DNA from: Hymenopus coronatus
Lineage: Eukaryota > Arthropoda > Insecta > Mantodea > Hymenopodidae
Length of the DNA stretch: 64,000 bases
Direction of reading: 5' to 3'
NCBI GenBank assembly: GCA_030762935.1
Contig: CM060900.1
Location: 398,739,132-398,803,131 of the forward strand
A program made the position numbers and the translations under genes. Numbering within the stretch: position 1 is the stretch's first letter; each line of letters starts with the position of its first letter. The notes beneath the pieces are model-generated. The model did no database searches, was not told where the DNA came from, and was given only the letters and a program-made list of their open reading frames with translations. Of the stretch, positions 51,321-62,144 are shown piece after piece.

Positions 51321-51460
51321 AACTGTATAGCAGGGTAGAGGAACAAGGCCGCAGCCAACAGTCTCCTGACTGGTACCTAGGCGCCTTCGGGCAGGTCCTC
51401 TGTTCTTCGGGCTTTTTAGCGCCCTCTAGCAGCTCTTTCTCTCTAACTATCACTATCTTC
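51321..51460 (+). promoter_or_regulatory. Conserved 5' UTR block with hairpin, E3
   Basis: Nearly the same sequence as 56973-57105 of E4, although the sequences upstream differ. It contains CAGTC-TCCT-GACTG (51359-51372), a 5-bp stem with a 4-base loop; E4 has the same stem with a different loop. Its role (internal promoter, RNA packaging or translation control) is unknown. Confidence 0.55.
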
Positions 51461-51627
51461 CTCTTTTCTATCTAGGTTAAGCTCCCTGTTAGGCCCCTTA
51501 TATTATAATCTAGGCTTTATTTCCTTACTTCTTCCTTCTTCATATTTAGCTTAGAGTAAGTACATTTTCGCACTACTTTCTTTTCAAACCTTTAACCTTA
51601 CAAACTCCTAAACACTACCTAAACCTA

Positions 51628-53233
51628 ATGGCCCGAAGAAAGCCCAAGAAGCACTCTCCTTCGGAAGTGCGTGTCACGAGACAGACGGTAGTCAAGACAC
51701 GGCTTGACTTTGGCGCTACTCCACCTACCCGCCCCTCCGGCCCCTCACCTGCTGCTCCCCCCTCCTCCGCTCCTGCTTCCTCTGCCTCCCCAGCCACCAT
51801 TCCTTCCTCCCCAGCCTTAGCTCCTATCACACCACGTGTCACTAATCCACTGACACACCCCTCCTTCTTCTTTCCACCCCTCGTCCATCTCTGTGGTGGC
51901 TCAGAGACCCCCCCGACCTCCTTCTGCTTCCTCCTCTTCCGCTCCTTCACCGCACCTGCCAACCCCGCCTCCTCATACCGTGTCCCCGATCCCGGGCCCA
52001 TCCTCTCCCAACCCTAGCCCCCCTCCTGCCCCATTCTACCCTCCTGCCTCCCAACCTAACCCTGGCCCTGGCTCCTCTCCCCCACGCCCAGCTCCACCCG
52101 GTCCCCCTTCTTCCTACTCCCAAGCCCTCACCACCCGTCTCCAGGCTCCCATCTATGTTCCGCGCCAGCATCTATCTCTGTTGCAGGAACTCAGAGACTT
52201 CGACGCCCTACGCCCCAACGGGGGGTATGTCTTATCCAGAGCCCCTATCTCAGGGGACCTCATGGTGCGCACTAGGTCTGCGAAGGACTATCAGCGCCTG
52301 ACTGCCTTTCTGAGGGAGCGTGGGGTACCTTTCACCCTGACACGAAGCTCCAAGAACGACCAGACCTACCGTGCTGTGGTGAAGCACGTTTACTTTGACG
52401 GCGCGGATGAAGAAATTAGGGCTGAGCTGCAGTCTGCGCACTTTTCAGTGCTGCGAGTAGTGCAGCTCAGGCGTTATGACCGAGCCCGAACTCCTCTTCC
52501 GATATACCTGGTGGATCTGGCAACAGCTGAGGATCTGGCCCGGTTGAGGTCGTTGGAGCAGGTGTTACACTTTCGGGTGAAGGTGGAACCCTACCGACGA
52601 CCATTTGTCCCCATACAGTGTAATCTGTGCCTGCAGCTGAGACACACGGAGGCAACGTGTAGCTCGGGTGCCGTTGTGTGCTCTAAGTGCTCGGCCTCCC
52701 ACGACTCGCGGAGCTGTAACGTTCCCCCACCCCAAAGGAGATGCGCGCTGTGTCTCAATTCGGGCCACGGGGCCAGGTACCGGGCTTGTCCCGAGTATCA
52801 GAGACAAGTTGTAGCAGCGGGCAACTCCCAGGGGACAGGGGCACGGGCGCCTCCGGCGGGGAGTGGTGGTCGAGTGCGTGGAGAGGCTCCGGTGCGCGCG
52901 CCGCCTGCCCCTCGTGGCTCGGTGATGGGCGTCGTTAGCACTGGGGGGATGAACGAGCCGAGGACCCGAAAGCCTAGCCGACCACAGGTTAAGCCACGTC
53001 AAGCCCCGAAGGAAGTGCCGACGAGGGAGGAGACCCTGGCTGACCCTCGGCTGGAGCACCAGCGAAACATGTTCAGATGTGCGTCCGCTGAGCACTGGAG
53101 GGACGCAGACTTACAGGACGTCTGTATGCACATCTTGGAACTACTGGCCACTTCGCGGGGATCGGAGACCCGGAGCATCCTGGCCTGCTACAGAGACTTT
53201 TTTCAACTGCTCACCTCTCCTGGCTTCCTATGA
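51628..53233 (+). pseudogene. E3 ORF1 (Jockey-type Gag), one frameshift
   Basis: ATG 51628 opens MARRKPKKHSPSEVRVTRQT, a basic N-terminus followed by a Pro/Ser-rich region. That frame ends at 52017, while the frame one base over is open from 51854 to 53233 and carries the conserved domains, so a single indel in 51854-52015 separates them. The second frame starts in my reading without an ATG, which supports a frameshift. Domains: PRE_C2HC-like (FTLTRSSKNDQTYRAVVKHV, then PLPIYLVDL; about 52330-52530) and three zinc knuckles CNLCLQLRHTEATC, CSKCSASHDSRSC and CALCLNSGHGARYRAC (about 52618-52795). The C-terminal tail ends SPGFL. Gag packages the element RNA and in Jockey relatives guides it to the nucleus. 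The stop overlaps the ORF2 start (ATGA). Confidence 0.85.
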
Positions 53234-55950
53234 ATCACACACCCAAACTCAATTGTATGACATGGAACGCACACGGCTTAAAAAGACGAAAGACTGTACT
53301 TAGAGACTTCTTAACACGCAACAACATACACATAGCGTTAATTACAGAAACTCATTTAAGCGACAAAGACAGATTTACCATGCCAGGTTACACTACCCAC
53401 CGCAACGATCGAAACAGACGCGGTGGCGGGACGGCCGTAATAATAAAACATAGCATTGCCCATGATGTTGCTCCACAGCCGCAATTTTCAACTCTAGAAG
53501 CTACTAGTATTTACATCACCATTGACAACAACAAGGTTCTAATCACGGCGGCATATGCCCCCCCAGGCGTACTAAACATAGCGGACATTAACTCAATTTC
53601 GCAGGTAAACAACAGGGTGCTAATAGCCGGAGATCTCAACGCAAAACACCTCATTTGGGACTGCAATGAGACTAACCCTGAAGGCACGGCCCTCATAAAC
53701 CTTGAAAATAATTCTGATATAATAATTCACACTCCTACGGAACATACGTATATCCCATTCAGCCGAAACCAAAGGCCTGATATTCTAGATATTGCAGTGA
53801 CGCGTAATCTCACTCGTAGGATCAACCTACAAGTTAAGAACGAACTCTCTTCCGATCACTTACCGGTGATCATAACATTAGAAGGCACTGCAGCCCCCAA
53901 TCCACCAGTCGAACGTCTAAACTACAATAAAGCAGACTGGGATAGGTTTGCAAACACTATCAACAAGCACCTACATACTACACAGCTAAATACAGCAGAC
54001 AACATGAATGAAGCTGTAACTCAACTAGAAAATGCAATAAAAACTGCAACCAAAGTAGCTGTACCAATAAACAAACCTAAGCGACACCAATCACAACTAC
54101 CACCTGACATCCAAATGCTAGCAGCGGAAAGAAACCGAGCTAGACGGCGATGGCAGAAAACACGTCATATTGTAGACCAGGAATACGTTAGACACTTAAA
54201 TACCCTTGTCAGAGAGAGAACAACAAACCATCTCTCTCAACAATGGCAGAACACACTTGAGAACCTCGACTACGAACGAGACTCGGTGTGGAGAATTGCA
54301 CGCTGTCTAACACGCGATAAAACACAAATACCACCATTACACCACAATCAAACAATAGCATCTACAGACCAACAAAAAGCAGATATGCTCGCAGACACAC
54401 TGCAAGAAATCTGCACGCCTAATCCTACTCCCTGCTGCCCTCAATTTACGGAGGCAACGGAAGAGGAAACGGAAATTTTCAAAGGACAGGCAACCCACAA
54501 CTTAGTGAGAAAAACCTGCCCGAGTGAAATAAACTGGCTAATCAGGCACCTCCCAAAGAGAAAAGCCCCTGGGCCAGATAACATCCCAACAGTGGCCCTA
54601 ATGCATTTGCCCGAAAGGGCAATTAAACTACTGGCTGACATATTCAACTACGTGCTCATTAGTGGACATTACCCTAAAAGGTGGAAACTAGCCACCGTGG
54701 TCCACTTCCCCAAAAAGGGGAAAAACTTGTCCAAACCGCACAACTACAGACCAATTAGTCTACTAAGCACACTTGGAAAACTTCTCGAAAAAGTAATTCT
54801 CAAACGTCTCAACTCTCAACTAAACAAACAAAACATACTAATTCCAGAACAATTTGGATTCCGAGCCAAACACTCAACAACTCTACAACTAATCAGGGCA
54901 ACCGAATCTATAACGCACGGTTTCAACATCAACAAATCAACAGGAGCTTTATTATTAGATGTCGAACGAGCCTTCGACAGAGTATGGCATGCTGGCCTAC
55001 TAAAGAAGCTCAAAACAATAAATATACACGACTCGCTCATTAAACTCATAGCAAACTACCTAAGTGAACGAAAATTTCAATGCAGAGTAAACAATCACCT
55101 GTCATCCGAACGCCCAATCAAAGCCGGAGTGCCACAAGGCAGCATACTCGGGCCAACACTATTTAATATCTATATAAATGACATCCCAAAAACCGAAAAT
55201 ACAGAACTATACATTTATGCGGACGACACCGCCATAATGACCCAATCGGGAAAAACGAAATTCATTCACAGCAGACTCCAGAGGTCCCTTAATAACCTAG
55301 AGGACTGGCTTACCAAATGGCGAATCAAAGTAAATGCACCAAAAACTCAAGCAATCATATTCACAAAGCGTATCAATCACAGATTTCCCAGACACCGCCT
55401 GCCTCCACTTACCATATTTGGTGAAGATATTGGATGGACAGATACGGTAACTTGGCTTGGACTTAAAATGGATCAAGGTCTAACATGGAAAAAGCATATT
55501 ACTCAGACTCGTGGAAAAGCCAATGCCCAATTGGGCAGGCTATACCCACTCATCAACATGGGCTCACAGCTAAGCCTTAACATGGGACTCACACTTTACA
55601 AAACATTAATCCGACCTATAATTACTTACGCCGCCGAAAACCACATCAAAAACTTACAAAGATTCCAAAATAAAATTCTACGCTTAGTATCTAAGGTACC
55701 ATACACAGCTCCAGCTGACATACTCCACGAAGAACTCAAAATACATACAATCGAACGATTCATTAAAAAGCTAACCTACGACGCATATCAAAAATTAAGT
55801 GCACATCACAACCCTTTAATAGAAATGCTAGGGAACTACGACACAAAAACAAACAAACACAACAGACCTTTATCACTTTTCGATAGAACTATAACACAAG
55901 ACACCACTCCAGACGAAATACAACAGTACCTTACAAACCTCCTTCCCTAA
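53230..55950 (+). CDS. E3 ORF2: endonuclease-reverse transcriptase (Jockey clade)
   Basis: 906 residues, open throughout. Apurinic-type endonuclease (residues 1-225): CMTWNAHGL, ITETHL, YRTHRNDRNRRGGGTAV-like block, AGDLNAKH (~133), DILDIAVT and SSDHLPV (~207), so all catalytic residues appear present. Reverse transcriptase (~470-740): KAPGPDNIP, NYRPISLLSTLGKLLEK (~508), FGFRAKHSTT (~542), LLLDVERAFDRVW (motif A, ~575), GVPQGSILGPTLFNIYIND (motif B, ~635), YADDTAIM (catalytic, ~663) and the WLTKW and WLGLKMD thumb-side blocks. No RNase H, as in Jockey. Compared with E4, seven residues (PVRGYAA) are missing after ITYAA near 55635. Translation probably relies on termination-reinitiation at the ATGA overlap with ORF1. 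Confidence 0.93.
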   Translation: MNHTPKLNCMTWNAHGLKRRKTVLRDFLTRNNIHIALITETHLSDKDRFTMPGYTTHRNDRNRRGGGTAVIIKHSIAHDVAPQPQFSTLEATSIYITIDNNKVLITAAYAPPGVLNIADINSISQVNNRVLIAGDLNAKHLIWDCNETNPEGTALINLENNSDIIIHTPTEHTYIPFSRNQRPDILDIAVTRNLTRRINLQVKNELSSDHLPVIITLEGTAAPNPPVERLNYNKADWDRFANTINKHLHTTQLNTADNMNEAVTQLENAIKTATKVAVPINKPKRHQSQLPPDIQMLAAERNRARRRWQKTRHIVDQEYVRHLNTLVRERTTNHLSQQWQNTLENLDYERDSVWRIARCLTRDKTQIPPLHHNQTIASTDQQKADMLADTLQEICTPNPTPCCPQFTEATEEETEIFKGQATHNLVRKTCPSEINWLIRHLPKRKAPGPDNIPTVALMHLPERAIKLLADIFNYVLISGHYPKRWKLATVVHFPKKGKNLSKPHNYRPISLLSTLGKLLEKVILKRLNSQLNKQNILIPEQFGFRAKHSTTLQLIRATESITHGFNINKSTGALLLDVERAFDRVWHAGLLKKLKTINIHDSLIKLIANYLSERKFQCRVNNHLSSERPIKAGVPQGSILGPTLFNIYINDIPKTENTELYIYADDTAIMTQSGKTKFIHSRLQRSLNNLEDWLTKWRIKVNAPKTQAIIFTKRINHRFPRHRLPPLTIFGEDIGWTDTVTWLGLKMDQGLTWKKHITQTRGKANAQLGRLYPLINMGSQLSLNMGLTLYKTLIRPIITYAAENHIKNLQRFQNKILRLVSKVPYTAPADILHEELKIHTIERFIKKLTYDAYQKLSAHHNPLIEMLGNYDTKTNKHNRPLSLFDRTITQDTTPDEIQQYLTNLLP

Positions 55951-56578
55951 AAACCTCTCCCCTTCTAACACATAGCTATATATATGTTTATTCTTTCTCT
56001 TCCAATATGTTTCAGTACCAGCCCGTCGCAGAGCCCTAAAGCCCTCAGCTACAGCTGAGGCGGACCGGGGGAAGGGGCCTCCCATTGTGATCGACGCGGG
56101 CAGCGTACTTCGGGCAGCTGCAATATGGAGTCAATCACTTAGACGACCTTGGCAACTACATGGCAAACGAGATGACGAAGGCCTATGAGCCCGGTACTGC
56201 TACCAGCGACGAGCGACTGCGCAACCACTGACGGACGGAGAAATCTCCCGAAGCAACAGCGCAGAAGCGGAACTCATTCTAAACATATACTATAAGACTA
56301 AATTTAAGTGCATGTTAGATAACATTTTACTTAATATAACAAGCAGGCACACCCTGCAGAAATAGAACATAATCATTAACGAATAAAACACCTACAAAGT
56401 AGCGCTTGATTATCCACTGGTATTGTTCAGGTTTCATGGACAATCCCAGTAAGTAGCATTAACGCGCTCGCATGCAATGCATGCCAGCTAAGTAGCTCTC
56501 ACTTACTAACCGGGGTGCTATGCGGGACCCGACTAATGCATGTTTGCACGAAAGTACTCTATATATAACGATTAACAC

Positions 56579-56690
56579 GTGGAGGGGTTTTTTAGTGGAT
56601 ATACCGCACTCTGCGGGGAGCTCCACATATCCCCCAAGCCATTGCACTAAGGCTTGGGGTCGAATGCAGGAATGCATTTTTCCCCTCCAC
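56579..56690 (+). other. E3 3'-terminal stem structure
   Basis: GTGGAGGGG (56579-56587) pairs perfectly with CCCCTCCAC (56682-56690), enclosing an inner perfect 9-bp stem CCCCAAGCC/GGCTTGGGG near 56633-56659. It is followed by GGT and poly(A). Confidence 0.75.
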
Positions 56691-56733
<43 letters not shown>

Positions 56734-56736
<3 letters not shown>

Positions 56737-56741
56737 TTAGG
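56734..56741 (+). other. ACTTTAGG junction octamer, E3/E4
   Basis: Directly after the 41-base poly(A) of E3. Confidence 0.7.
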
Positions 56742-56972
56742 TGGGAGGAGTTCGAGAGGGAGAGGCTTCGAGAGGACACTAGAGAAACCGAGGCCCAGCG
56801 AAGACCAGCGGAGATCTACCAAGGCGGGTAGCCGCGTTCCGCTCTCACAAGAACCGGCGCACTCCGCTCAAAACCGACCCGGCGAGCGAGCTCTCATCGC
56901 CCGGCATCCTCTCCGTGACAGCTCCGGCGTTCCTGCGAAGAAGCTCAGGCTGGACTAGCAGTTCTACATAAA

Positions 56973-57105
56973 CAGTATAGCAGGGTAGAGAAACAAGGCC
57001 GCAGCCAACAGTCATACGACTGGAACCAAGGCGCCTTAGGGCAGGTCCTCTGTTTCTCGCGCTTTTCAGCGCCCTCTAGCTGCTCTTTCTCTTTTTCTTT
57101 CTCTA
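56973..57105 (+). promoter_or_regulatory. Conserved 5' UTR block with hairpin, E4
   Basis: Matches 51321-51460 of E3. The stem CAGTC-ATAC-GACTG (57009-57022) keeps its pairing while the loop differs. Confidence 0.55.
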
Positions 57106-57338
57106 TTTTCCTCTATTCTATTAGTATTTAAGTACCCTTCTGGCCCCCTAGCATTAAGATAGGAGCTGCTTGCTGAAGCCAGACACAAAAAGAGCGGTAG
57201 CCCAACTCCAGTCAGAGGCTCAGCAGCAGAATAACTAGGCTTTAAAAACTCTTCTCTCTTCCTTCTTCTTGTAGCTAGCCCTAAATTAAGTTCTTTTCAT
57301 ACACACTTGACTCTTCACTATCATTCACCACCTGCATC

Positions 57339-59402
57339 ATGACGAAGGTAGGCCGAAGCTATCACCCGCAGAAGCTATCCCCTTCATCCCTGTCAACCAC
57401 CAAAAGGCCTGTAGTAGCCAAGGAACTGATTATGACAGAGCGATCATCCACCACCTCATGCCGGACACGCTCATCGGCGCGCAAGCAATGCACCTCACAT
57501 ACCACACTACCCGCTTCCGCGCCAACTGCACCTGCTCATACTCATAAGTCACCCACTCACAAATCATCTACCCACTCCTCAACCACTCATGACTCACTCA
57601 CACACATTTCATCCACTCAGCCACAAGCCGCTCACCAATCATCCTCTCATGAATCACCCACACTCACATCACCCACTCAGGAGTCACCCACACTCACATC
57701 ATCCGCTCAGACACAACCCACTCACAAGTCACCCTCTCATGAATCACCCACACTCACATCACCCACTCAAGAGCCACCCACACTCACATCATCCACTCAG
57801 CCACAAGCCACTCACAAATCACCCTCACATAAATCACTCACACTCACATCATCCACTAAACCACAAGCCACTCACAAATCACCCTCTCATGAATCACCCA
57901 CACTCACGCCACCCTCACCCTCACCACAGACTCATCCACAAGCCGCTCATCAATCACCCTCTCATAAATCACGCACTGCACCATCACCCACTCAGCAGTC
58001 ACACATCCTCATGCTCACACCAACAGCGCAAGCGTCACCACCCAACGCTCCACAGGCGCCCTCACATGATGCGGACGTGAATGACATGAGACCCTCTCCT
58101 CTACCTCAAGCACACTCACCGATACCGGAGAGCTATGCAGGCGCGGTTATGACTACACCTAACCCAAACACCAACACATTCACAGACTACAGGGTGGATC
58201 TCGCACCTGTGTTTGTTAACAAAAGCCAGTACACACGAATACACACACTCACACAATCCTTTGACACAAAATACACACCCACACACAGGTATAGGATACA
58301 CACCGCCCACCGCTCCGGAGACTACGCGATAAAGATGTTCTGCCTGAAGGACTATAACAAATTTGTTGAGCACCTCAGGAATGAAAGGGTACAGTATTAT
58401 CTTCTCCCACACCCAGAAAACAGGACCATTAGATATGTAATAAAAGGACTGTACGCCGAGTTCTCCGGAGCACACATAAAGCAGGCACTGGCAGACCAAC
58501 AATTTGAGGCCATCAGAGCTGTGCAAATGCGCAGAAGGACTAGGGATAGAGCCCCCCTCCCCATGTTCCTTGTGGAACTGGAGGACACCACAGAGAATAG
58601 GCGCATTAGAGGCCTCAAATACCTGGCTCACTTTAGAGTTAGAGTAGAAGAGTACAGGACCGCAGAGGAGCCCAAACAATGCAAGCGTTGCCAGATGCTG
58701 TGGCACACGCACAAAGAGTGTCAGGCACCCCACGAAACCTGCGCCAAATGTACAGGCCAACACCCCTCTTTTAGCTGCAGGGTTCCCCTGGAGGAACGTA
58801 GGTGCGCCCTGTGTAATGCCACAGGTCATGGAGCAACTTGGCGCGGTTGCCCCAGTTACGAGGCCGCACTGAACGGGCCACGACAGAGTGAGCAGCAAAA
58901 TAGGGCCCCCCGACCCCACCGAGAACATCGCCAGAACCAGGTTGCTGCTCCCAACAACACAGAAGGGCAATGGTACGTACAGGACCGCCGCGGAAGAAAC
59001 AGACCAGCCCCCAACCAGACCCCTTCTACAGCTGAAGTAAGACGGGTAGTGCCCGACTTGTCTCCAGCTAATCAAGAGTGCACCCCAGTAGAAATAGGTA
59101 CACCACACACACACACTGACACACCAATTCAGACACAAACAGAAACACACCAACCTCCCCCACACCTACATGAATGTAGCGCATTCAATGTAACGGCACT
59201 CACCGTCCGGGAAGCATTCTACAATGGCGTGGCCCTGAGTGAACTCCTGAACAGTTTGGGAGTCTCACCTGCTGTAGGCTGGGAAGCCTTCAAAGAACAC
59301 ACTAAGTGGCTCCTACAATCAATCTCCGATCCCAAATTCGACGCACTTTACCTTTTCAACTATGTCGCCAGATATCTGCACATACTCACAACCAGCATCT
59401 AG
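57339..59402 (+). CDS. E4 ORF1 (Gag with expanded repeat region, intact)
   Basis: 687 residues, uninterrupted from ATG 57339, about 150 longer than its E3 counterpart. The N-terminal ~250 residues are Ser/Thr/Pro/His-rich and contain tandem units of about 30 residues (SHESPTLTSPTQE and similar; 57632-57960). Residues ~345-425 form a PRE_C2HC-like domain (PENRTIRYVIKGLYAEFSGA, PLPMFLVEL). Three zinc knuckles follow: CKRCQMLWHTHKEC (~447), CAKCTGQHPSFSC (~468) and CALCNATGHGATWRGC (~489). The C-terminal ~170 residues are unstructured and then helical. It ends TAG at 59402, two bases before the ATG of ORF2. Expected to bind and package element RNA. Confidence 0.9.
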   Translation: MTKVGRSYHPQKLSPSSLSTTKRPVVAKELIMTERSSTTSCRTRSSARKQCTSHTTLPASAPTAPAHTHKSPTHKSSTHSSTTHDSLTHISSTQPQAAHQSSSHESPTLTSPTQESPTLTSSAQTQPTHKSPSHESPTLTSPTQEPPTLTSSTQPQATHKSPSHKSLTLTSSTKPQATHKSPSHESPTLTPPSPSPQTHPQAAHQSPSHKSRTAPSPTQQSHILMLTPTAQASPPNAPQAPSHDADVNDMRPSPLPQAHSPIPESYAGAVMTTPNPNTNTFTDYRVDLAPVFVNKSQYTRIHTLTQSFDTKYTPTHRYRIHTAHRSGDYAIKMFCLKDYNKFVEHLRNERVQYYLLPHPENRTIRYVIKGLYAEFSGAHIKQALADQQFEAIRAVQMRRRTRDRAPLPMFLVELEDTTENRRIRGLKYLAHFRVRVEEYRTAEEPKQCKRCQMLWHTHKECQAPHETCAKCTGQHPSFSCRVPLEERRCALCNATGHGATWRGCPSYEAALNGPRQSEQQNRAPRPHREHRQNQVAAPNNTEGQWYVQDRRGRNRPAPNQTPSTAEVRRVVPDLSPANQECTPVEIGTPHTHTDTPIQTQTETHQPPPHLHECSAFNVTALTVREAFYNGVALSELLNSLGVSPAVGWEAFKEHTKWLLQSISDPKFDALYLFNYVARYLHILTTSI

Positions 59403-59404
59403 AA

Positions 59405-62144
59405 ATGGCTCTCGCAACAACAGTTAACATTCTATACTGGAACTGCAATAACCTCCGAAGGAAACGCAAAGAACTCACAGATTTCCTTACTAGGAACTCA
59501 ATCCAAGTAGCTCTACTCAATGAAACCCATCTGGGTACAGGAGATAGGTTTACAATCCCTGGATACAACATTTACCGTAACGATAGAAATCGCAGAGGCG
59601 GGGGAACGGCTATAGCAATACAGAGCTCCCTAACACACTACCAAAAACAAGTCCCGCAACTAAACAGACTTGAAGCGACAGCGGTCAATGTGCAATTGCA
59701 CAACACGACTGTCACAATGATTGCGGCATATAACCAGCCCGGTGACATAGACACGGAGGACGTAGACGCCCTTATGACAATGGACGTCAAAGCCATAGCC
59801 GCAGGGGACTTTAACGCCAAGCACTTCCTGTGGAACTCCAGGACTGCCAATGTGGCAGGTAACAAACTTCTGGCATATATAAATCATTCCAATACACTAA
59901 TAACAGGACCAGAAGAACCCACATATATCCCGCGAATACAACAACATCTACCAGATATTCTGGATATTGCGTTACTAAAAGGTATAACTCACGATACACG
60001 GAACACGGTTATAAATGACCTCACGTCCGATCATCTGCCAGTAATACTGGAAGTTGCTGCCCCAGTATCCTTTCGGCCAGAACAGACTAGACCAAATTAC
60101 AGACTGGCAGACTGGCCCACCTTCGAAGAGGCCATTGACGCTCAAATAAACACCGCAGCGGTCACGACGCATGAGACACAGGAGCTAGCGGTGACACAAA
60201 TCGATACACCACGCCATAGAGCAACACGTCCCCATAAAAAGGTGTACTAGGAATGTTGGGGTGCAATTTCCGCAAGACGTCAGGCAAACAGTTAAAGAAC
60301 GGAATAATGCCCGACGGAAATGGCAACGCAGCCGAAACTTAATCCATCGAAACCAATACGAAGAGCAAAGAATCAGGGCCAGTACCCACATCGCCGAATA
60401 TACACGCAACCAGTGGAACAATACCCTGGAAAACTTGGACCCACAGACCCAATCGGTTTGGAGGATTGCGAAATGCCTCACGCGGACAGCCACAAATATG
60501 CCACCTCTCCGCATTGAAGGCCAAATAAAGGAGACGCCCGAGGATAAAGCGGAAGCATTTGCAGACGCGCTGGAAAATACCTTCCATCCAAACGCTCATC
60601 CCTGCGACCAAAACTTCGCGGTGGACACGGAAAGGTTGGCACTCTCCTTGCGAACAGCACAAACGCACAATAAAACAAGAAAAACGAATGCCGGGGAAAT
60701 TAAATGGCTAATTATGCACCTTCCCAACCGCAAAGCACCGGGACCGGACAAAATCCCGAACGTTGTGCTCAAACACTTGCCGATGAAGGCAATAAAATTG
60801 CTTGCGGAAATATTTAATTATACCTTAGAACACGGAAGATTTCCCCTTCAGTGGAAAGAAGCAAAAATTTTGCTTTTCCCTAAGCAACACAAAGATCTCT
60901 CTCAGCCCACCAGCTATAGGCCTATCAGCCTTCTAAACACGATGAGTAAACTCTTGGAGAAAATTATACACAAACGACTTAACACATTTATAATCAAGAA
61001 TAACCTATTGACCAAGGAACAGTTTGGATTTAGATCCAAACACTCCACCACTCACCAACTATTGCGACTAACCGAAAATATTACGAGGGGTTTTAACACC
61101 AACCGCTCAACAGGAGCAGTTCTACTTGATATAGAACGCGCCTTTGACAAGGTATGGCACGCGGGCCTCATACGAAAACTAAGCACGTACGGAGTGCAAG
61201 ACTCAATGATCACCTTAATTGCAGATTACCTGAAAGGTAGGACCTTCAAAACAGCAGTAGGGGAGGCGGAGTCATCCCTCCGTCCTATCCAAGCAGGCGT
61301 ACCCCAAGGAAGTATCCTAGGGCCTGTGCTGTTTAACATCTACATAAACGACCTCCCTCCACTTATCCGGGTAGAAAAATACATCTACGCCGATGATACA
61401 GCACTCGTAACACAGTCAACCCAACCACGGATCATTCACCTAAGACTCCAGAATGCTCTAAACGAACTGGAGCCGTGGCTTACGAAATGGAGGGTAAAAA
61501 TTAACGCCAGAAAATGCCAAGCAATAGTTTTCACGAACCGCCACTTGCATAGGCAAAGAAGGCATGCCCTCCCACCGCTTACCTACAGGCAAGAGCCTAT
61601 CGAGTGGGGGAGCTCAGTCACTTACTTAGGGGTAAGGATGGACGAATGCCTCACGTGGAAACAACACATAAACATGGTACGAGCAAAAGCTAACGGTCAA
61701 CTTAACAAACTTTATCCGATAATAAATTTAAATAGCGGCCTCAAACTTAGCATGGGGCTAACACTATATAAAACCTTGATTCGCCCAATATTAACATACG
61801 CCGCACCCGTAAGGGGATATGCGGCCAAAACACACATCAAACGGCTACAAACAATGCAAAACCGTATACTGCGCATTATAGCTAAACTACCAGCAGTAGC
61901 ACCAACGTGGGCTCTGCATGAGGAGCTCAAAATCTGCTCCATCGAGACCTACATAAAACACTTGGCATTCAACCTTTATAAACGCAAAAACAATAACCAC
62001 AACGAGCTCATCCAAAACCTAGGAAATTACGACACCGAGCACGATAAGCACCCCCGCCCACTGGCAGTCTTTGACAGAACCATCGGAATAGGAGAGCCTG
62101 AAATCAACATACAAGAATACCTGGACACCCTGATTAGGGTATAA
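59405..62144 (+). pseudogene. E4 ORF2: endonuclease-reverse transcriptase with one frameshift
   Basis: The ATG at 59405 (MALATTVNILYWNCNNL) is preferred over an upstream ATG at 59306 that lies inside ORF1. The endonuclease is open to 60250: LNETHL, YRNDRNRRGGGTAIAI, AAGDFNAKH, DILDIAL and TSDHLPVIL. The frame then ends in TAG, and the rest resumes in another frame from 60261: KAPGPDKIP (60740), SYRPISLLNTMSKLLEK (60915), FGFRSKHSTT, LLDIERAFDKVW (61125, motif A), GVPQGSILGPVLFNIYIND (61300, motif B), YADDTALV (61387) and a C-terminus ending YLDTLIRV. One indel near 60230-60262, in the linker between endonuclease and RT, explains the break. Otherwise it is close to E3 ORF2 and complete. Confidence 0.9.

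Larger units (their letters stand above)
51045..56734 (+). mobile_element. E3: near-complete Jockey-clade retrotransposon
   Basis: 5' UTR (51045-51627) with a GC-rich first 270 bases and a block shared with E4, ORF1, overlapping ORF2, a 745-base 3' UTR and poly(A) of 41 bases (56694-56734). It has no LTRs and no RNase H domain. The 3' UTR contains a perfect CCTCAGC-TACA-GCTGAGG hairpin near 56043 and a CGGGGGAAG block also found in E4. Flanked by ACTTTAGG on both sides. Confidence 0.9.

Noticed and set aside
51300..51430. HDV-like self-cleaving ribozyme in the E3/E4 5' UTR
   Set aside because: The conserved block lies about 280 bases inside the element and I could not fit the nested double-pseudoknot pairing; only a simple hairpin is supported.
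56459..56822. Short frames containing Lys or Phe runs at the E3 tail
   Set aside because: They cross the poly(A) tract of E3 and are not proteins.
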